In this document: positions 18,382 to 28,473 of the stretch, in pieces | Layout: each line of letters opens with the position of its first letter | Numbering within the stretch: the stretch's first letter is position 1 | NCBI GenBank assembly: GCA_022414725.1 | Contig: CM039462.1 | Location: forward strand, 34,285,431 to 34,349,430 | Source: Microglena sp. YARC | Taxonomy: Eukaryota; Chlorophyta; Chlorophyceae; Chlamydomonadales; Chlamydomonadaceae | DNA length: 64,000 nt | Direction of reading: 5' to 3' | Program-made: the position numbers and the translations under genes | Notes under the pieces: model-generated | What the model saw: the letters and a program-made list of their open reading frames with translations, nothing else | What the model was told of the DNA's origin: nothing | Databases searched by the model: none

Positions 18382-20653
18382 GTGTGAGATTTCGCTTCGA
18401 CTTAGATTGCTCTGCTCCCACAGTTGACAGTTCCTTTCGACTTCCCTTGCTTCCACAGCTTCGCATCGACTGAGATTGCTTTGCTTCGCTATGACTTTTG
18501 CCTGCTTTGCTTCCAAAGCGAGCTTCGACCTTGATCGCTTCCATAGCTTCGCCTTGTCTTTGCTTGCTTCCACGGTTCTATTGCTCATGGCGTATCAGGG
18601 TATTAAGAAATCTAGAGCGCCCTGACTAACTAGCTGGGTGGGTTTCTGGTAAGCTGACAGGTGCACCTGCAGGTGTTTGGCAGACTGATTGGTTACTTTT
18701 GGGGCTGACTAGCTGACTGTTTTTCTGGGGTACTATATGACAAACTGTTTCTTGTTAGTCTAACGGAGGGTAGTTCAAGTCAAGATTACATGTGCGATGA
18801 CTGCTGTCCGAATTGAAAGTTCTGGTTTGTAACACTTTGTGTTTGCTAGGTCACACTTTTTAAAATGGTGCTATTGTTAGAGGCTGGAGCAGGACCAACA
18901 ATAGCACCACAATCTCTGGTTTTGTGACAAGATCTGGCCAACAATAGCACCACACGATTCTAGTTTTTAAGCATTGTAATTCCTTAGGAAAAACCCTGGT
19001 CGGTTGCGTCTCAGGATGTAGGCTGTAACATTGGTTGCGTCCTAGGAAGCATAGTTGGGGGTCCTCATGAACAACCCTGAAGGCGAGCAGCCAAATTGGT
19101 ATTTGCTGGAGCCATGTAGCCAAGTTCAAGTTCTACCGTAGTCAAGAAGAAGCATATGATGATTGCAAAGCGAATTTACATGTGCGTAGGAAAGCAACGA
19201 CGATCACCAACTTGGTGATATTGGAATGGGGCAAGTAATAATAAGTAGTAAAAATCAAAATCGTTGCTTAAATCAATGAATTATAAATTGGACTTGGAAT
19301 TGGAAGACGGTGAGCAGCCCTGAGTTGGCTGAAAAGGCATCTAACAATCAAATCAAACCCATCCTATGGGCATCACACAGGGGGGCTTGGAATTGGAAGA
19401 CGGTGAGCAGCCCAGAGTTGGCTGGAGAACCATGTAACAATCCAATGCAATCCATTCCGTGGGTATCGCACAGGGGGGTCGGGTGGGGTGAGGGGGGGAT
19501 TGGAAGACCATTTTTCGCTATAGACGAAGAAGAGAGAAAGTGGGATTGGGAAGGCAGGAGGAAAGAGACTACCTGGCTACCAGGCTTTTTTCTTTCTCGT
19601 GACTGGAGATGCAGCAAAAAGAGGAACGCGTCCGTTGCGCGTTCCTTTCCTTTCTTTTGGCTGCTGCGTGCTTGATCGGGCACCAGAGGAGCGTCTTGTC
19701 GTCCCTCATCGCGTCTGGTCGTGTCTCATATCATCTTGTTTCGCTCGACCCTGCTTTTTCACGCGCGCTTGCTTAACCAAATCGTTCGTTCGATTGCGCC
19801 CGTGCCTGCAGAGGTTCTTCCACGACCACATCGTGGGTGAGGACAGCAAGGTAATATTCCCCCTCCGGCCTGCATGTCTTGGAGTCAGGCATGGAATGTA
19901 AGGCAGTTGGTTGTGACTATTTGTTGGCACTGCTAAAGGAGACAAAGCAGAGAAATAACTAGGGCTGGAATCTCCTTAGTATGTTGCTGGTGATCTGCTA
20001 GTGCTTGGGACTGAAACAAAATAACTTTGGCTGGTCCTTGACTGTCCTGGAGCTAGCAAGGGAGTTGTATGTAGGGCATGAGCTTTCAGACACAGGCTGG
20101 TATGCTTCACCATCTTCAGGTGGGTAGGAATTTCCACGTGCCCTGATGTTGTACATGCACATGCACACACACCACATTTTCACTACACATGGCGCGCACA
20201 CACATGCACCACACAAACATGACACACACAAACACACATGCACACATACCACACAATGTACAAACACCACACACCTCTCTTACACACACACATGCATCAC
20301 ATAAATACGGCACACACACACACACAAACATACACCACACAAAAACGACACACGCACACATAAACACCACGTAACTCACTCACAAGTACACACACCGACA
20401 CAGTTACACACATCACACAGATTTGTGCACACATACACACCATGTAAACACCACACACAAAACACACACTTATACCGGTAATATATTTGTTCAAATTACT
20501 GTTTGACTCATGCCTTCACTGGTGCACATGCATTTGAATAGGTATGACCAATACATGGAGCAGTGCAAGAGCCACCTCACAAAACAGAGAACAATGTGGA
20601 CATACATGCACATGCACAATTGTGCCAAGCCTGTGAATTGTAAATAAAATGAA
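18214..20653 (+). CDS. Unidentified small multi-exon gene candidate
   Basis: I do not recognise the product. Three exon candidates run in order. 18214-18381 ends ...VDGKKKRELRDK before donor GTGTGA. 19812-19850 encodes RFFHDHIVGEDSK between CTGCAG and GTAATA, phases 0/0. A terminal piece near 20541-20653 reads YDQYMEQCKSHL...NCAKPVNCK-stop and, like THUMPD1, has an AATAAA overlapping the stop. The phase of the last exon does not match exon 2 directly, so an exon is missing or a base is wrong. Another ATG at 18168 opens a different frame (MSASHKRQK...) that breaks before the acidic segment. The Cys pattern of the last exon hints at a small mitochondrial or nuclear subunit, but that is a guess. 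Confidence 0.35.
18382..19811. other. Intron-like stretch with one ~92-bp tandem duplication
   Basis: 19296-19395 and 19386-19490 repeat TTGGAATTGGAAGACGGTGA, CAGCCC.GAGTTGGCTG and CACACAGGGGGG. 18860-19080 contains a GGTTGCGTC.CAGGA element with the AACAACCCTGA edge seen again at 22240. Confidence 0.5.
19812..19850 (+). CDS. Unknown gene, exon 2 candidate
   Basis: It has 13 codons, RFFHDHIVGEDSK, between a pyrimidine-rich acceptor GTGCCTGCAG and donor GTAATA. Both flanking phases are 0. Confidence 0.4.
20150..20480. repeat. CA-rich microsatellite region
   Basis: (CACA)n mixed with CACCACACAAACA; there is no coding signal on either strand. Confidence 0.9.
20541..20653 (+). CDS. Unknown gene, terminal exon candidate
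   Basis: After GAATAG the frame YDQYMEQCKSHLTKQ runs to NCAKPVNCK and TAA, followed by AATAAA. It could also be a 45-codon frame from ATG 20512. Confidence 0.3.
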
Positions 20654-22090
20654 CCCCTAGGGATTAGTCAACTACCCGCGGGCACATATGGAGTCCAGTT
20701 GGGCATCATGAAAAATGTAATCACCAACATCATCAAATCATCATCAACCATCACTGCAGGCAGGCAGCTGAACCTCGCATTCAATGCATGCCGGTCCATG
20801 GGTCACAGCCTTCCACCAGGACTATGCAGGACCACAACACCACATGAAGACAACACTTTGGGTTGCAACAACTCAACTTTTTTCTGGGTTTCCTGCGGTT
20901 GCCCAAGGCAGGGTAGGGAAGGGCCAATTTGGGGAAGGGGTTCATTGTGTACTACAGGGGACCTGTAGCATTCCCCCAAAACCATGCTAATTGACTAGCA
21001 CAATGAAAAAAACCACCAGCTGGTTTAAACCTGCCTTGTCAACGCTTCTTAAAATATGATGGATCATGCATACAAAAAATTATCACATTTACTCACACTG
21101 AATAGTACCTGTGTGGTTTAAGAATGATACTGGCCTGATTTGTTTTTTAGAAGAACCCAAAGACTTTTGAACAAGCCTACTGATTGCCGAAGGAGGATAT
21201 GGGAATGCGCTGAGCACTAGACTTGTTGGGAATGCCATGCAGTAAAGTCCCTTGATCTCAGGTGCTTTTATTGATGGGCAATAGACGTTCTTGATGTTCT
21301 TCAATTGCTGGGCACTACACGTGCTTGTACTGCTAAGCATTGCAATTTATTGTATTCCTGGCCAATATATGTGTACACCAGCACTTTGCATGACCACAAC
21401 ACTTTCCGGATGTTTACTTTGGTTGCCCAAGGTAGAGGTGGGAAGGGCTAAGGCAGAAGTGGGAAGGACCAAGGCAGAGGAGGAAGGGAGGGAGGGATAA
21501 AAAAATCTTAGTCTGTGGAGTCCACTTTGGTCTGATGAGCGGTATGCACTGCAAGGGGAAGTGCCCATATTGCAGGCCGTGTTGGGATAATACTGGTAGC
21601 CTGAGGAAGAAAGGGGGATGCACTAAGCACTAGACGTGCTGGTAATGCCAAGCAATAAAGTACCTTCATCTCAGGTGCTTTTCTTGTTGAGCCCTAGACG
21701 TACTCAAGGTGCTTCTTTTGATGGGCACTATATGTGCTTGTACTGCCAAGCACTGTAATTTCTGCTTGGTTGTACTGCTGATCACTGCAAGTGCTTATTT
21801 TTCTGGCCACTATGTGTCATTTTACTTCTGAGCACTATAATCTTGAATAGGGTTTGAATTCAATTGAATTGTGAGCACTACGGGTCTAACACGCACTTGA
21901 AATGATGACCTCGAGAGGTACCTAAATTGCAGAGCAGTTGAGGTGCTTGGACTGCTGAGAACTAGAAGTGCTTGAACTGCTAAGCACTAGAAGTTGTTTC
22001 CTTTACAAGCTGTCAGCAATACAGTGTTTGGAGGCAGACTATTTTGTTGATCTAATGGTGCTATGAGAGCAGGGTACTTCAGGAGGACCC
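20654..22090. other. No gene seen; diverged segmental duplication
   Basis: 21190-21370 and 21600-21790 are diverged direct copies (GAGCACTAGAC.TG, CTTGATCTCAGGTGCTTTT, GTGCTTGTACTGC.AAGCA). 20880-20940 and 21410-21480 also share TTGCCCAAGG.AG.G..GGGAAGGGC. Confidence 0.5.
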
Positions 22091-22255
22091 CCAGCTATGC
22101 TGCCTGAGACGCAACCAAGTGTATAGCCTGCGTCCTGCGACGCTACGGACCCTGCCTTCTGGCCAACAGACCCTCCCAATGTTGCATCCTACGACACTAC
22201 GGACCCTTCGACGTTGCGTCTGCGATGAAGGACGCAGCGTCCTGAACAACCCTGT
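22090..22255. repeat. GACGC/GCGTC palindromic element
   Basis: Repeated GACGCTACGGACCCT, GACACTACGGACCCT and GGACGCAGCGTCC units end at AACAACCCTG. Related GCGTC-rich blocks are at 2090-2280 and 18990-19080. Confidence 0.55.
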
Positions 22256-22321
22256 ATGAGAATAAACCCCAATATTTTGAAGATGTGTATCGCCAAGTAA
22301 CCATCTGGATTTATTTGCATC

Positions 22322-23783
22322 ATGTTTCTCTGGGTCCTGCCTCTCTGTCTCCTATTTCTTTGTCTCATATTTTTTTGCCTCCTGTTTCTCTGTCTCCTCT
22401 TTCTCTCTCTCATGTTTCTCTGCCTGATGTATCTCTGTCTCCTATATCTCTGTCTCATGTTTCTTCGTCTCATGTTTCTCTGTCTATGTTTCTCTGTCTC
22501 ATGTTTCTTTGTCTCAGGTTTCTCTGTCTCCTTTTTCTCTGCCTATGTTTCACTGTCTCTTGTTTCTCTGTCTCCTCTTTCTCTGTCCCATGTTTCTCTG
22601 TCTCTTGTTTCTCTGTCTCATGTCTCTCTGTCTCATGTTTCTCTGTCTCATGTATGCAGTCTATGCTTCTCTGTCTCATGTTTCTCTGTCTATGTTTCTC
22701 TGCCTCATGTTTATCCGTCTCCTCTTTCTCTGTCCCATGTTTCTATGTCTCGTGTATGCACTCTATGCTTCTCTGTCTCTTGTTTCTCTGACTCATGTTT
22801 CTCTGTCTCATGTTTCTCTGTCTCATTTTTCCTTGTCTCATGTTCCTCAGTCTATGTTTCTCTGCCTCATGCCTCTCTGTCTCATGTTTCTTTGTCTCAG
22901 TCTATGTTTCTCTGCCTCATGCCTCTCTGTCTCATGTTTCTCAGTCTATGTTTCTCTGCCTCACGTTTCTCTGTCTCATGTTTCTCTGTCTTATATTTCT
23001 CTCTCTCATGTTTCTTTGTCTCATTTTTCTTTGTCCCATGTTTCTCTGCCTCATGCTACTCTGCCTATATTTCTCTATCTCTTGTTCCTCTGTCTCTTGT
23101 TTCCTCGTCTCATGTTTCTCTGTCTCATGTATCCTGTCTATGTTTCTCTGTCTTATATTTCTCTGTCTCATGTTCCTCTGTCTCATGTATCCTGTCTATG
23201 TTTATCTGTCTTCTATTTCTCTGTCTCATGTTTCTTTGTCTCGTGGTTCTCTGTATTATGTTTCTTTGTCTCATGTCTCATGTTTCTCTGCCTCGTGTTT
23301 CTCTGTCCCGTGCTTCTCTGTCCCGTGCTTCTCTGTCTCTTGTCTTCTGTCTCATGTTCCTCTCTCATGTTTCTCTGTCTTAGCTTTCTATGCCTCATGT
23401 TTCTCTGCCTCATGTTTCTCTGTCTTATGTTTCTCTGTCTCATGTTTCTCTGTCTCATGTTTCTCTGCCTCATGTTTCTCTGTCTCCTCTTTCTCGTCCC
23501 ATGTTTCTCTGTCTCTTGTCTTCTGTCTCATGTTTCTCTGCCTCATGTTTCTCTGACTCCTCTTTCTCTGCCCGATGTTTCTCTGTCTCTTGTCTTCTGT
23601 CTCATGTTTCTCTGTCTCGTGTATGCAGTCTATGCTTCTCTGCCTCTTGTTTCTCTGTCTCATGTATCCTGCCTATGTTTCTCTGTTTCTTCTTTCTCTG
23701 TCTCATGTTTCTTTGTCTTTGTCTCATGTTTCTTTGTCTTTGTCTTATGTTTCTCTGTCTCATGTTTCTCTGTATCTTGTATG
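22322..23783. repeat. 16-bp TCTCTGTCTCATGTTT minisatellite
   Basis: About 90 imperfect 16-mers. The long Ser/Leu/Cys/Phe frames on + and Arg/Gln/Glu frames on - come only from the repeat. Confidence 0.95.
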
Positions 23784-24155
23784 TATGTATGTTACAGTCT
23801 AGGGGTAGGCCAAATAGGCTGAAGGGACTTGCCCAACCGAACAGGAAGGTCATAAAAAGAACAAGCACTGATGAACTGAGCCCCAAACCATCGTTTAACC
23901 GACGGGGGCCCTGAGTTCGTGCTACAGTGATAATTAAATTCTTCAATATTATTAAATCATCATCTCAGCTGGGATGATAATTTAATTGTGCGATTATTAT
24001 CGCATTTTTTATAAATTGAATTAAGTACCGGTATTTCCATCCTTCATAGGAATCAGGATTCATTACCAGCTTCATACTAGAGTTTTTATCCACCAAGTCA
24101 GTTTTTATGTTCATTTTCTCAAAAAGTATTTTTCTATCCTCAGCGTATAATGGAG
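23784..24155 (+). mobile_element. Interspersed repeat family A, full-length reference copy
   Basis: This 372-bp element is inserted into the 16-bp minisatellite, which resumes at 24165. A 9-bp direct repeat TCTTGTATG flanks it (23775-23783 and 24156-24164). It begins TATGTATGTTACAGTC and ends CTATCCTCAGCGTATAATGG. No terminal inverted repeat or coding capacity is visible, so the class stays open: SINE-like, with a TSD length also seen in Mutator-type elements. Confidence 0.85.
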
Positions 24156-24299
24156 TCTTGTATGACTGTCTCTTGTATACTGTCTATGTTTCTCTGTCTC
24201 TTGTTTCTTTGTCTCATGTTTCTCTGCATATGTTTCTCTGTCTCATGTTTCATATCGTGACAGTGGTGACACATATTTCGACTCCTCGTAGTAAAGGGC

Positions 24300-25660
24300 T
24301 GCAAGCAATTAAATGAACTTGTTCAAGCACGATATAATGTATTCCAGGGCCAATCAGTAAGGTAAGGGCTAATGACTTGATCTCGGTTACATGGCTCTAG
24401 CCTGCAATTTGGCTGCTCGCCGAAGGGGTAAGGGCTAATGAATAAGTGTCGACTACATGACGAGAGCTACAGGTAATTCTGAAAAGTTCAGTCTCGATTA
24501 AGATCTAACTCAGTTACATTGCAGGGTCAATTGTTAGCACATCCAGGTTTAATTCAGGGCTATACCATTGCTAGCCAATTAAGCGATCTATCAATCAATC
24601 ATTTCAACGCTAAATGATGTTCGTGTAATGTCGGCTTAAGAGCTCACTGCAGGGCCACATTAATTCCATGTCATGGCCGATGAAGGGTCAAGTAAATGCG
24701 AATTTAGGGCCGACAGGGTCAATTCAGGGCTGCGTCATGGCAAATCTAGGGTGAGATTGTGGTCATTCAGTGTTCAATTTAACGCTAAGTGAGTCCCATG
24801 CAGGATTCATTGTCTGCCTATCGATGGTTCTACTGTCTGCCTATAGATGGCTCACCGTTAGTCTATTAATGTTTCACTGTCAGTATGTTAATGTTTCACT
24901 TCTAGTATATTAATGTTCCACTGTCTGCCTATAGATAGTTCACCGCTAGTTTATTAATGTTTCATTGTCTGCCTATCGATGTTTCATTGTTAGTCTATTG
25001 ATGTTTCACAATCTGCCTATCGATGGCTCACCGTTTGTCTATTAATGTTTCACGGTTAGTATACCAATGTTTTACTGTCTGCCTATCGATGGTTAACTTC
25101 CAGCCTTTTAATGATTCGCTCCATGTAAGTGCAAATGAAAGGCTAATTCAGTGCTGACAAGGGTCAATTCAGGGGTACGTTGGGGCTAATTCAGGGTCCA
25201 ATTATAATCATTCAGAGCTCAATTCAACGCTACACGAGGTGCATGAAATATCTAATTGAGGTATGATTAAAGGCTCGATGCAGGGCCAAATTAGGTCAGT
25301 GAAAGGGCTAATTAAAGGCTAATTAAAGGCTAATTAAGGGCTGGCAAGGGTCAATTCAGGACCACGTTAGGGTCCTGAATTAACTATTTAAGGGGCTAAA
25401 ATAGTTAATTCGGGCCCTAGAGCTCAAGCAAATTCAGGGTCATGTTAAAGTCATTCAGTGCTCAATTTAACGCTAAATGAGGTGCATGAAATATGTAAAT
25501 TAAGGTCTGATTAATGGCTCAATTGAGTTCCACATTAGGTCCATTAAAGGGCCAAGTAAAGGCCAAGTAAAGGCTAATTAAGGGCTTGCTAGGGTCAATT
25601 CAGGGCCACGTTAGGATCAATTTAGGGGCTAAAATAGTTGATTCGGGCCCTGGAGTTCAA
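24300..25660. repeat. Degenerate repeat field
   Basis: 24800-25110 holds about nine ~35-bp units (CTGCCTATCGATGGTTCA, TATTAATGTTTCACTGT). 25130-25640 holds larger units (GCTAATTAAGGGCT, GGGTCAATTCAGGG, GGGGCTAAAATAGTTAATTC). No gene is seen. Confidence 0.75.
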
Positions 25661-25669
25661 AAAAAATTC

Positions 25670-25735
25670 GGCCTTCGGCCGTTCAGAACTGGTGTGTAGA
25701 ATGAGCGGCCTGCGGCCGCTCAGACCCCCCTTTTT
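25670..25735. other. Two strong GC hairpins followed by a T run
   Basis: GGCCTTCGGCC and GAGCGGCCTGCGGCCGCTC are stem-loops. The second is followed by CCCCCCTTTTT. The biological role is unknown. Confidence 0.5.
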
Positions 25736-25759
25736 GGCCTGAGCCCCGTTCAGAGATAG

Positions 25760-26125
25760 TTAATTGGGCCTGCTAGGGCCTGCCTGAGGCTCACCTTCAT
25801 CAACCAAATGAGGCCTACCTCCCGCACTAGCCCAACCACCGCTCGTGCTAGGGCCTGCCTCAGGCTCACCTACGTGAACAGAATGATGCCCACCTCCCGC
25901 ACCAGCCCTACCACCGCTCGTGCTAGGGCCTGCCTCAGGCTCACCTACGTGAACCGAATGAGGCCCACCTCCCGCACTAGCCCCACCACCGCTGGTGCTA
26001 GGGCATGCTTCACGTACGTGATCCAATTTGCAGCTAATGCTATCCCGCAGGAGTTGGTCTTGGATGGCCTCTACCTTTCTATCTGACTGTGAGGCATGAG
26101 TTCCTAGCATAGTAATCTTAATCAT
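25760..26125 (-). CDS. Orphan ORF with three 25-residue GPSTSGG repeats
   Basis: 121 codons from ATG at 26125. The N-terminal part (MIKITMLGTHASQSDRKVEA) looks protein-like and possibly coiled-coil. It is followed by three repeats with GPSTSGG, GAGGG and HSVHVGEPEA. The frame may extend upstream as KEERIQIFQR. The product is not recognised; it is possibly a gag-like or transposon protein remnant. Confidence 0.3.
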   Translation of the reverse strand: MIKITMLGTHASQSDRKVEAIQDQLLRDSISCKLDHVREACPSTSGGGASAGGGPHSVHVGEPEAGPSTSGGRAGAGGGHHSVHVGEPEAGPSTSGGWASAGGRPHLVDEGEPQAGPSRPN

Positions 26126-26405
26126 CCTTTGGAAAATTTGGATTCTCTCCTCTTTATTTGGCGACGATGGACATTGCGAGCTTGTCCAACTCCCCTCGCA
26201 TGGTCCCAGGGAGTCCGAAGAAACAGCCCAACCTATTAAACCAAATGGCTAGATTTTGTCTTTTTCTGACAATCCCCAGAGCGCGCTAGTGTCTGGCAAT
26301 GGCTTCACCACACACTTTCACTGACATCACGTCCATGCTGCTCATGGCCTGAGCGCTAGTCATAATAAACGCTCTGCAAAAGAGGCATGTGAATATGGTG
26401 TTTAT

Positions 26406-26600
26406 CAGGGTACTTAAAATTGCCAAATTGGCCAGTGCTTTAGCACACTTGAAAATAAAAAAACTGCGCTTTGTAGTGCAAAAAGCGCAAAAATTGCTTG
26501 CTGCGCCCACAGGGAGTTGCAAAAAACTGCGCTTAAAGCGCAGAGGGGGTCAAAAAGTCAGCGCTCAAAAGCGCAGAAGCTCGCGCTTTGAATTACCCTG
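26406..26600. mobile_element. 195-bp hAT-like MITE, 8-bp TSD GTGTTTAT
   Basis: The ends are CAGGGTACTT and AATTACCCTG. The 8-bp duplication GTGTTTAT lies at 26398-26405 and 26601-26608. The interior is built of GCGCTTT/AAAGCGC hairpins. It is the same element as 30151-30345, inserted inverted. Confidence 0.92.
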
Positions 26601-26774
26601 GTGTTTATATTATTTGTGTTGGAGGGCAATTGACAGAGATCGACACATAGGATATCGATACATGGTCTATGCTCTAAATTTGTACACCTACCCTCCCAGG
26701 CAATATGTCTGGCCTGGGAAAAAAATTCATTAATTCATAACGTTGTACGGGCCATAGGGTGTTGTGTCTTTTGT

Positions 26775-27050
26775 TACAGTCCAAGACTAGCCAAATAGGC
26801 TGAAGGGACATGCTCAACCGTGGGATGGGATGGGATTGTAATGGGATGGGATGGGATGGGATTGTAATCGGATGGGATGGGATTGTAATGGGATGGCATG
26901 GGATTGTAATGGGATGGGATGGAACTGTAATGGGATGGGATGGGATTGTGGAAGGGGGGGAGGGGGGGAAGAGGGGGAAGGGGGGAAAGGGGGGGAAGGG
27001 GGGGAAGGGGGGAAGGGGGGGGGAGGGGGGGAAGGGGAATGGTAAGGGTA
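26775..27050. repeat. Family A head fragment and GGGATTGTAATGGGATGG / GGGGGAA minisatellite
   Basis: 26775-26818 is the family A head. 26818-26950 is (GGGATTGTAATG)n. 26950-27045 is (GGGGGGAA)n, G-quadruplex prone. Confidence 0.88.
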
Positions 27051-28355
27051 AGAGCGACATCGTGTTCGATTTTGGATGTATGTTTGCACACAACAGCATC
27101 GCATACATCAGCATACATGGTGAAAACTGAAAAGTTCATGCCCCCGGCTGCCCTTGGCAGCTGGCGCAACGCTTGCACTCACTCGAGGTGTACCGAGTCT
27201 TCAGGGATGCTCGAGAGGGCTAGACATGTGCGGGTAGCATAACGTTCGGTGCGTTCGGTGCGGGGTGCAGCCATGGTGATCGATTTTCACAAAATCAAAA
27301 CAAGGGAGGGAATAATGGAGTGGATGTCGCACCGCGTCGCGTGGTGCAGCAGCGTTTTAAAAATCGAATCCCCAAATCCTTTCATACACATAGTGGTCTT
27401 CACTGACTGCATTCGCGTCAGACGTCAGGTGAATTTGCATTTTTCGACATGGCTCCATACAAATGGAATTTTACAGATGTTGGTCACGTGCCCTGGGTTC
27501 GTTCGAAGAAGGTCAGTTGCGAATCCTTTCACAGTTGCGTGATTGCGTGACGGTCACTCATGGACAAGCATGTGAAATACTTCGGCAGAGCTCGATAGTG
27601 TGGACAGGCCAACTTTAATAAGATAGGAAATAACTAGCGGTGGGGTGCAAGCAAGCAAGTGGCCTACCTTGTTTGTCGGCCCCTAGGGGCTAAGACCTTC
27701 GCGATGGGTACGTGAAACGGTGTTCATGTTACCGTTTTTTTGCCGAAAACGCCGGCCAACTTAGCCGGTTAAACTGACGCCCCTCACATCTAAGCGACCC
27801 GTGTTCGATTCTCGCAGGGGTCGGCTTACCTCGGAGGGCACTTTTTCGCGAACGATCTCAGGGTTGCGGACTGTGGACGCGGTGTTTTCATTTGTCGTTT
27901 GCCTCCTGCCCTGGGACTCAATCTATGGACCCGGAGCATGTCTACGATTTCCCCTGGGAAAATTCGCACCTCCGTGCCTCTCGCAGCTCATTGCATCAGC
28001 TCATTGTACTTGACAAGGAAAATGCTGTTTCGCACTAGTACCTGCAGGTTGCGCAGTAGCAACTGTAGCCTCGGGAGTAGCTGCACCAGCCCCCATGGAA
28101 CTTCGGGGGGTCAGTGAGCTATTAACTTCATTAGCCTTACAGGCCAACAAGTTTAATAATAACGCCATTTGCACAAACGTCACAAAGTCAGGCAGAATGC
28201 ATTATGCAATCACTAATGTGTAACGAATGAAATACTGGTGCGTAATACGGTAGTCGTGCTATATTGATTATTGACCCGCAAAATATTTAATTGTACGGAT
28301 AAGTAAGCACCTGCTTGTGCATCTTTAACCAAGGAGGCTGCTACTGCTACTTGAC
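27051..28355. other. No firm gene; includes a tRNA-like segment and open minus frames
   Basis: 27745-27820 begins GCCGGCC and ends GGTCGGC, a possible acceptor stem, with GTGTTCGATTC resembling a B box. Its T-arm and anticodon stem do not pair well, so it is at most a relic. Minus frames at 28183-28001 (ending AKQHFPCQVQ) and about 27990-27800 are protein-like but unassigned. They could be 3' parts of the CRM gene if its donor at 28359 is used. Confidence 0.35.
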
Positions 28356-28473
28356 TCACATTACACCATCCCCTGGGCCGACCGGCCGACCACCAGGGGA
28401 CCCTCCAGGGCACCATACTATTTGATTCTCCTCCTTCATGTCCGCTAAGGCAGCCACCAGGGTGGCCTCCTGC
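28356..28473 (-). CDS. CRM gene exon 4 (terminal)
   Basis: The acceptor AGCTGCAG leaves one base that completes the Arg of TLYR. It then encodes QEATLVAALADMKEENQ, a Gly/Pro-rich end and TGA. A GTGAGT motif overlaps the stop codon, so a further exon is possible. Confidence 0.65.

Noticed and set aside
22322..23914. Serine/leucine/cysteine-rich ORFs of 250-437 codons
   Set aside because: These are translations of the 16-bp TCTCTGTCTCATGTTT repeat; the arginine-rich mirror frames exist for the same reason.
27745..27820. tRNA gene
   Set aside because: A 7-bp acceptor stem and TTCGATT are present, but the T-stem and anticodon stem do not pair and no plausible anticodon loop forms.
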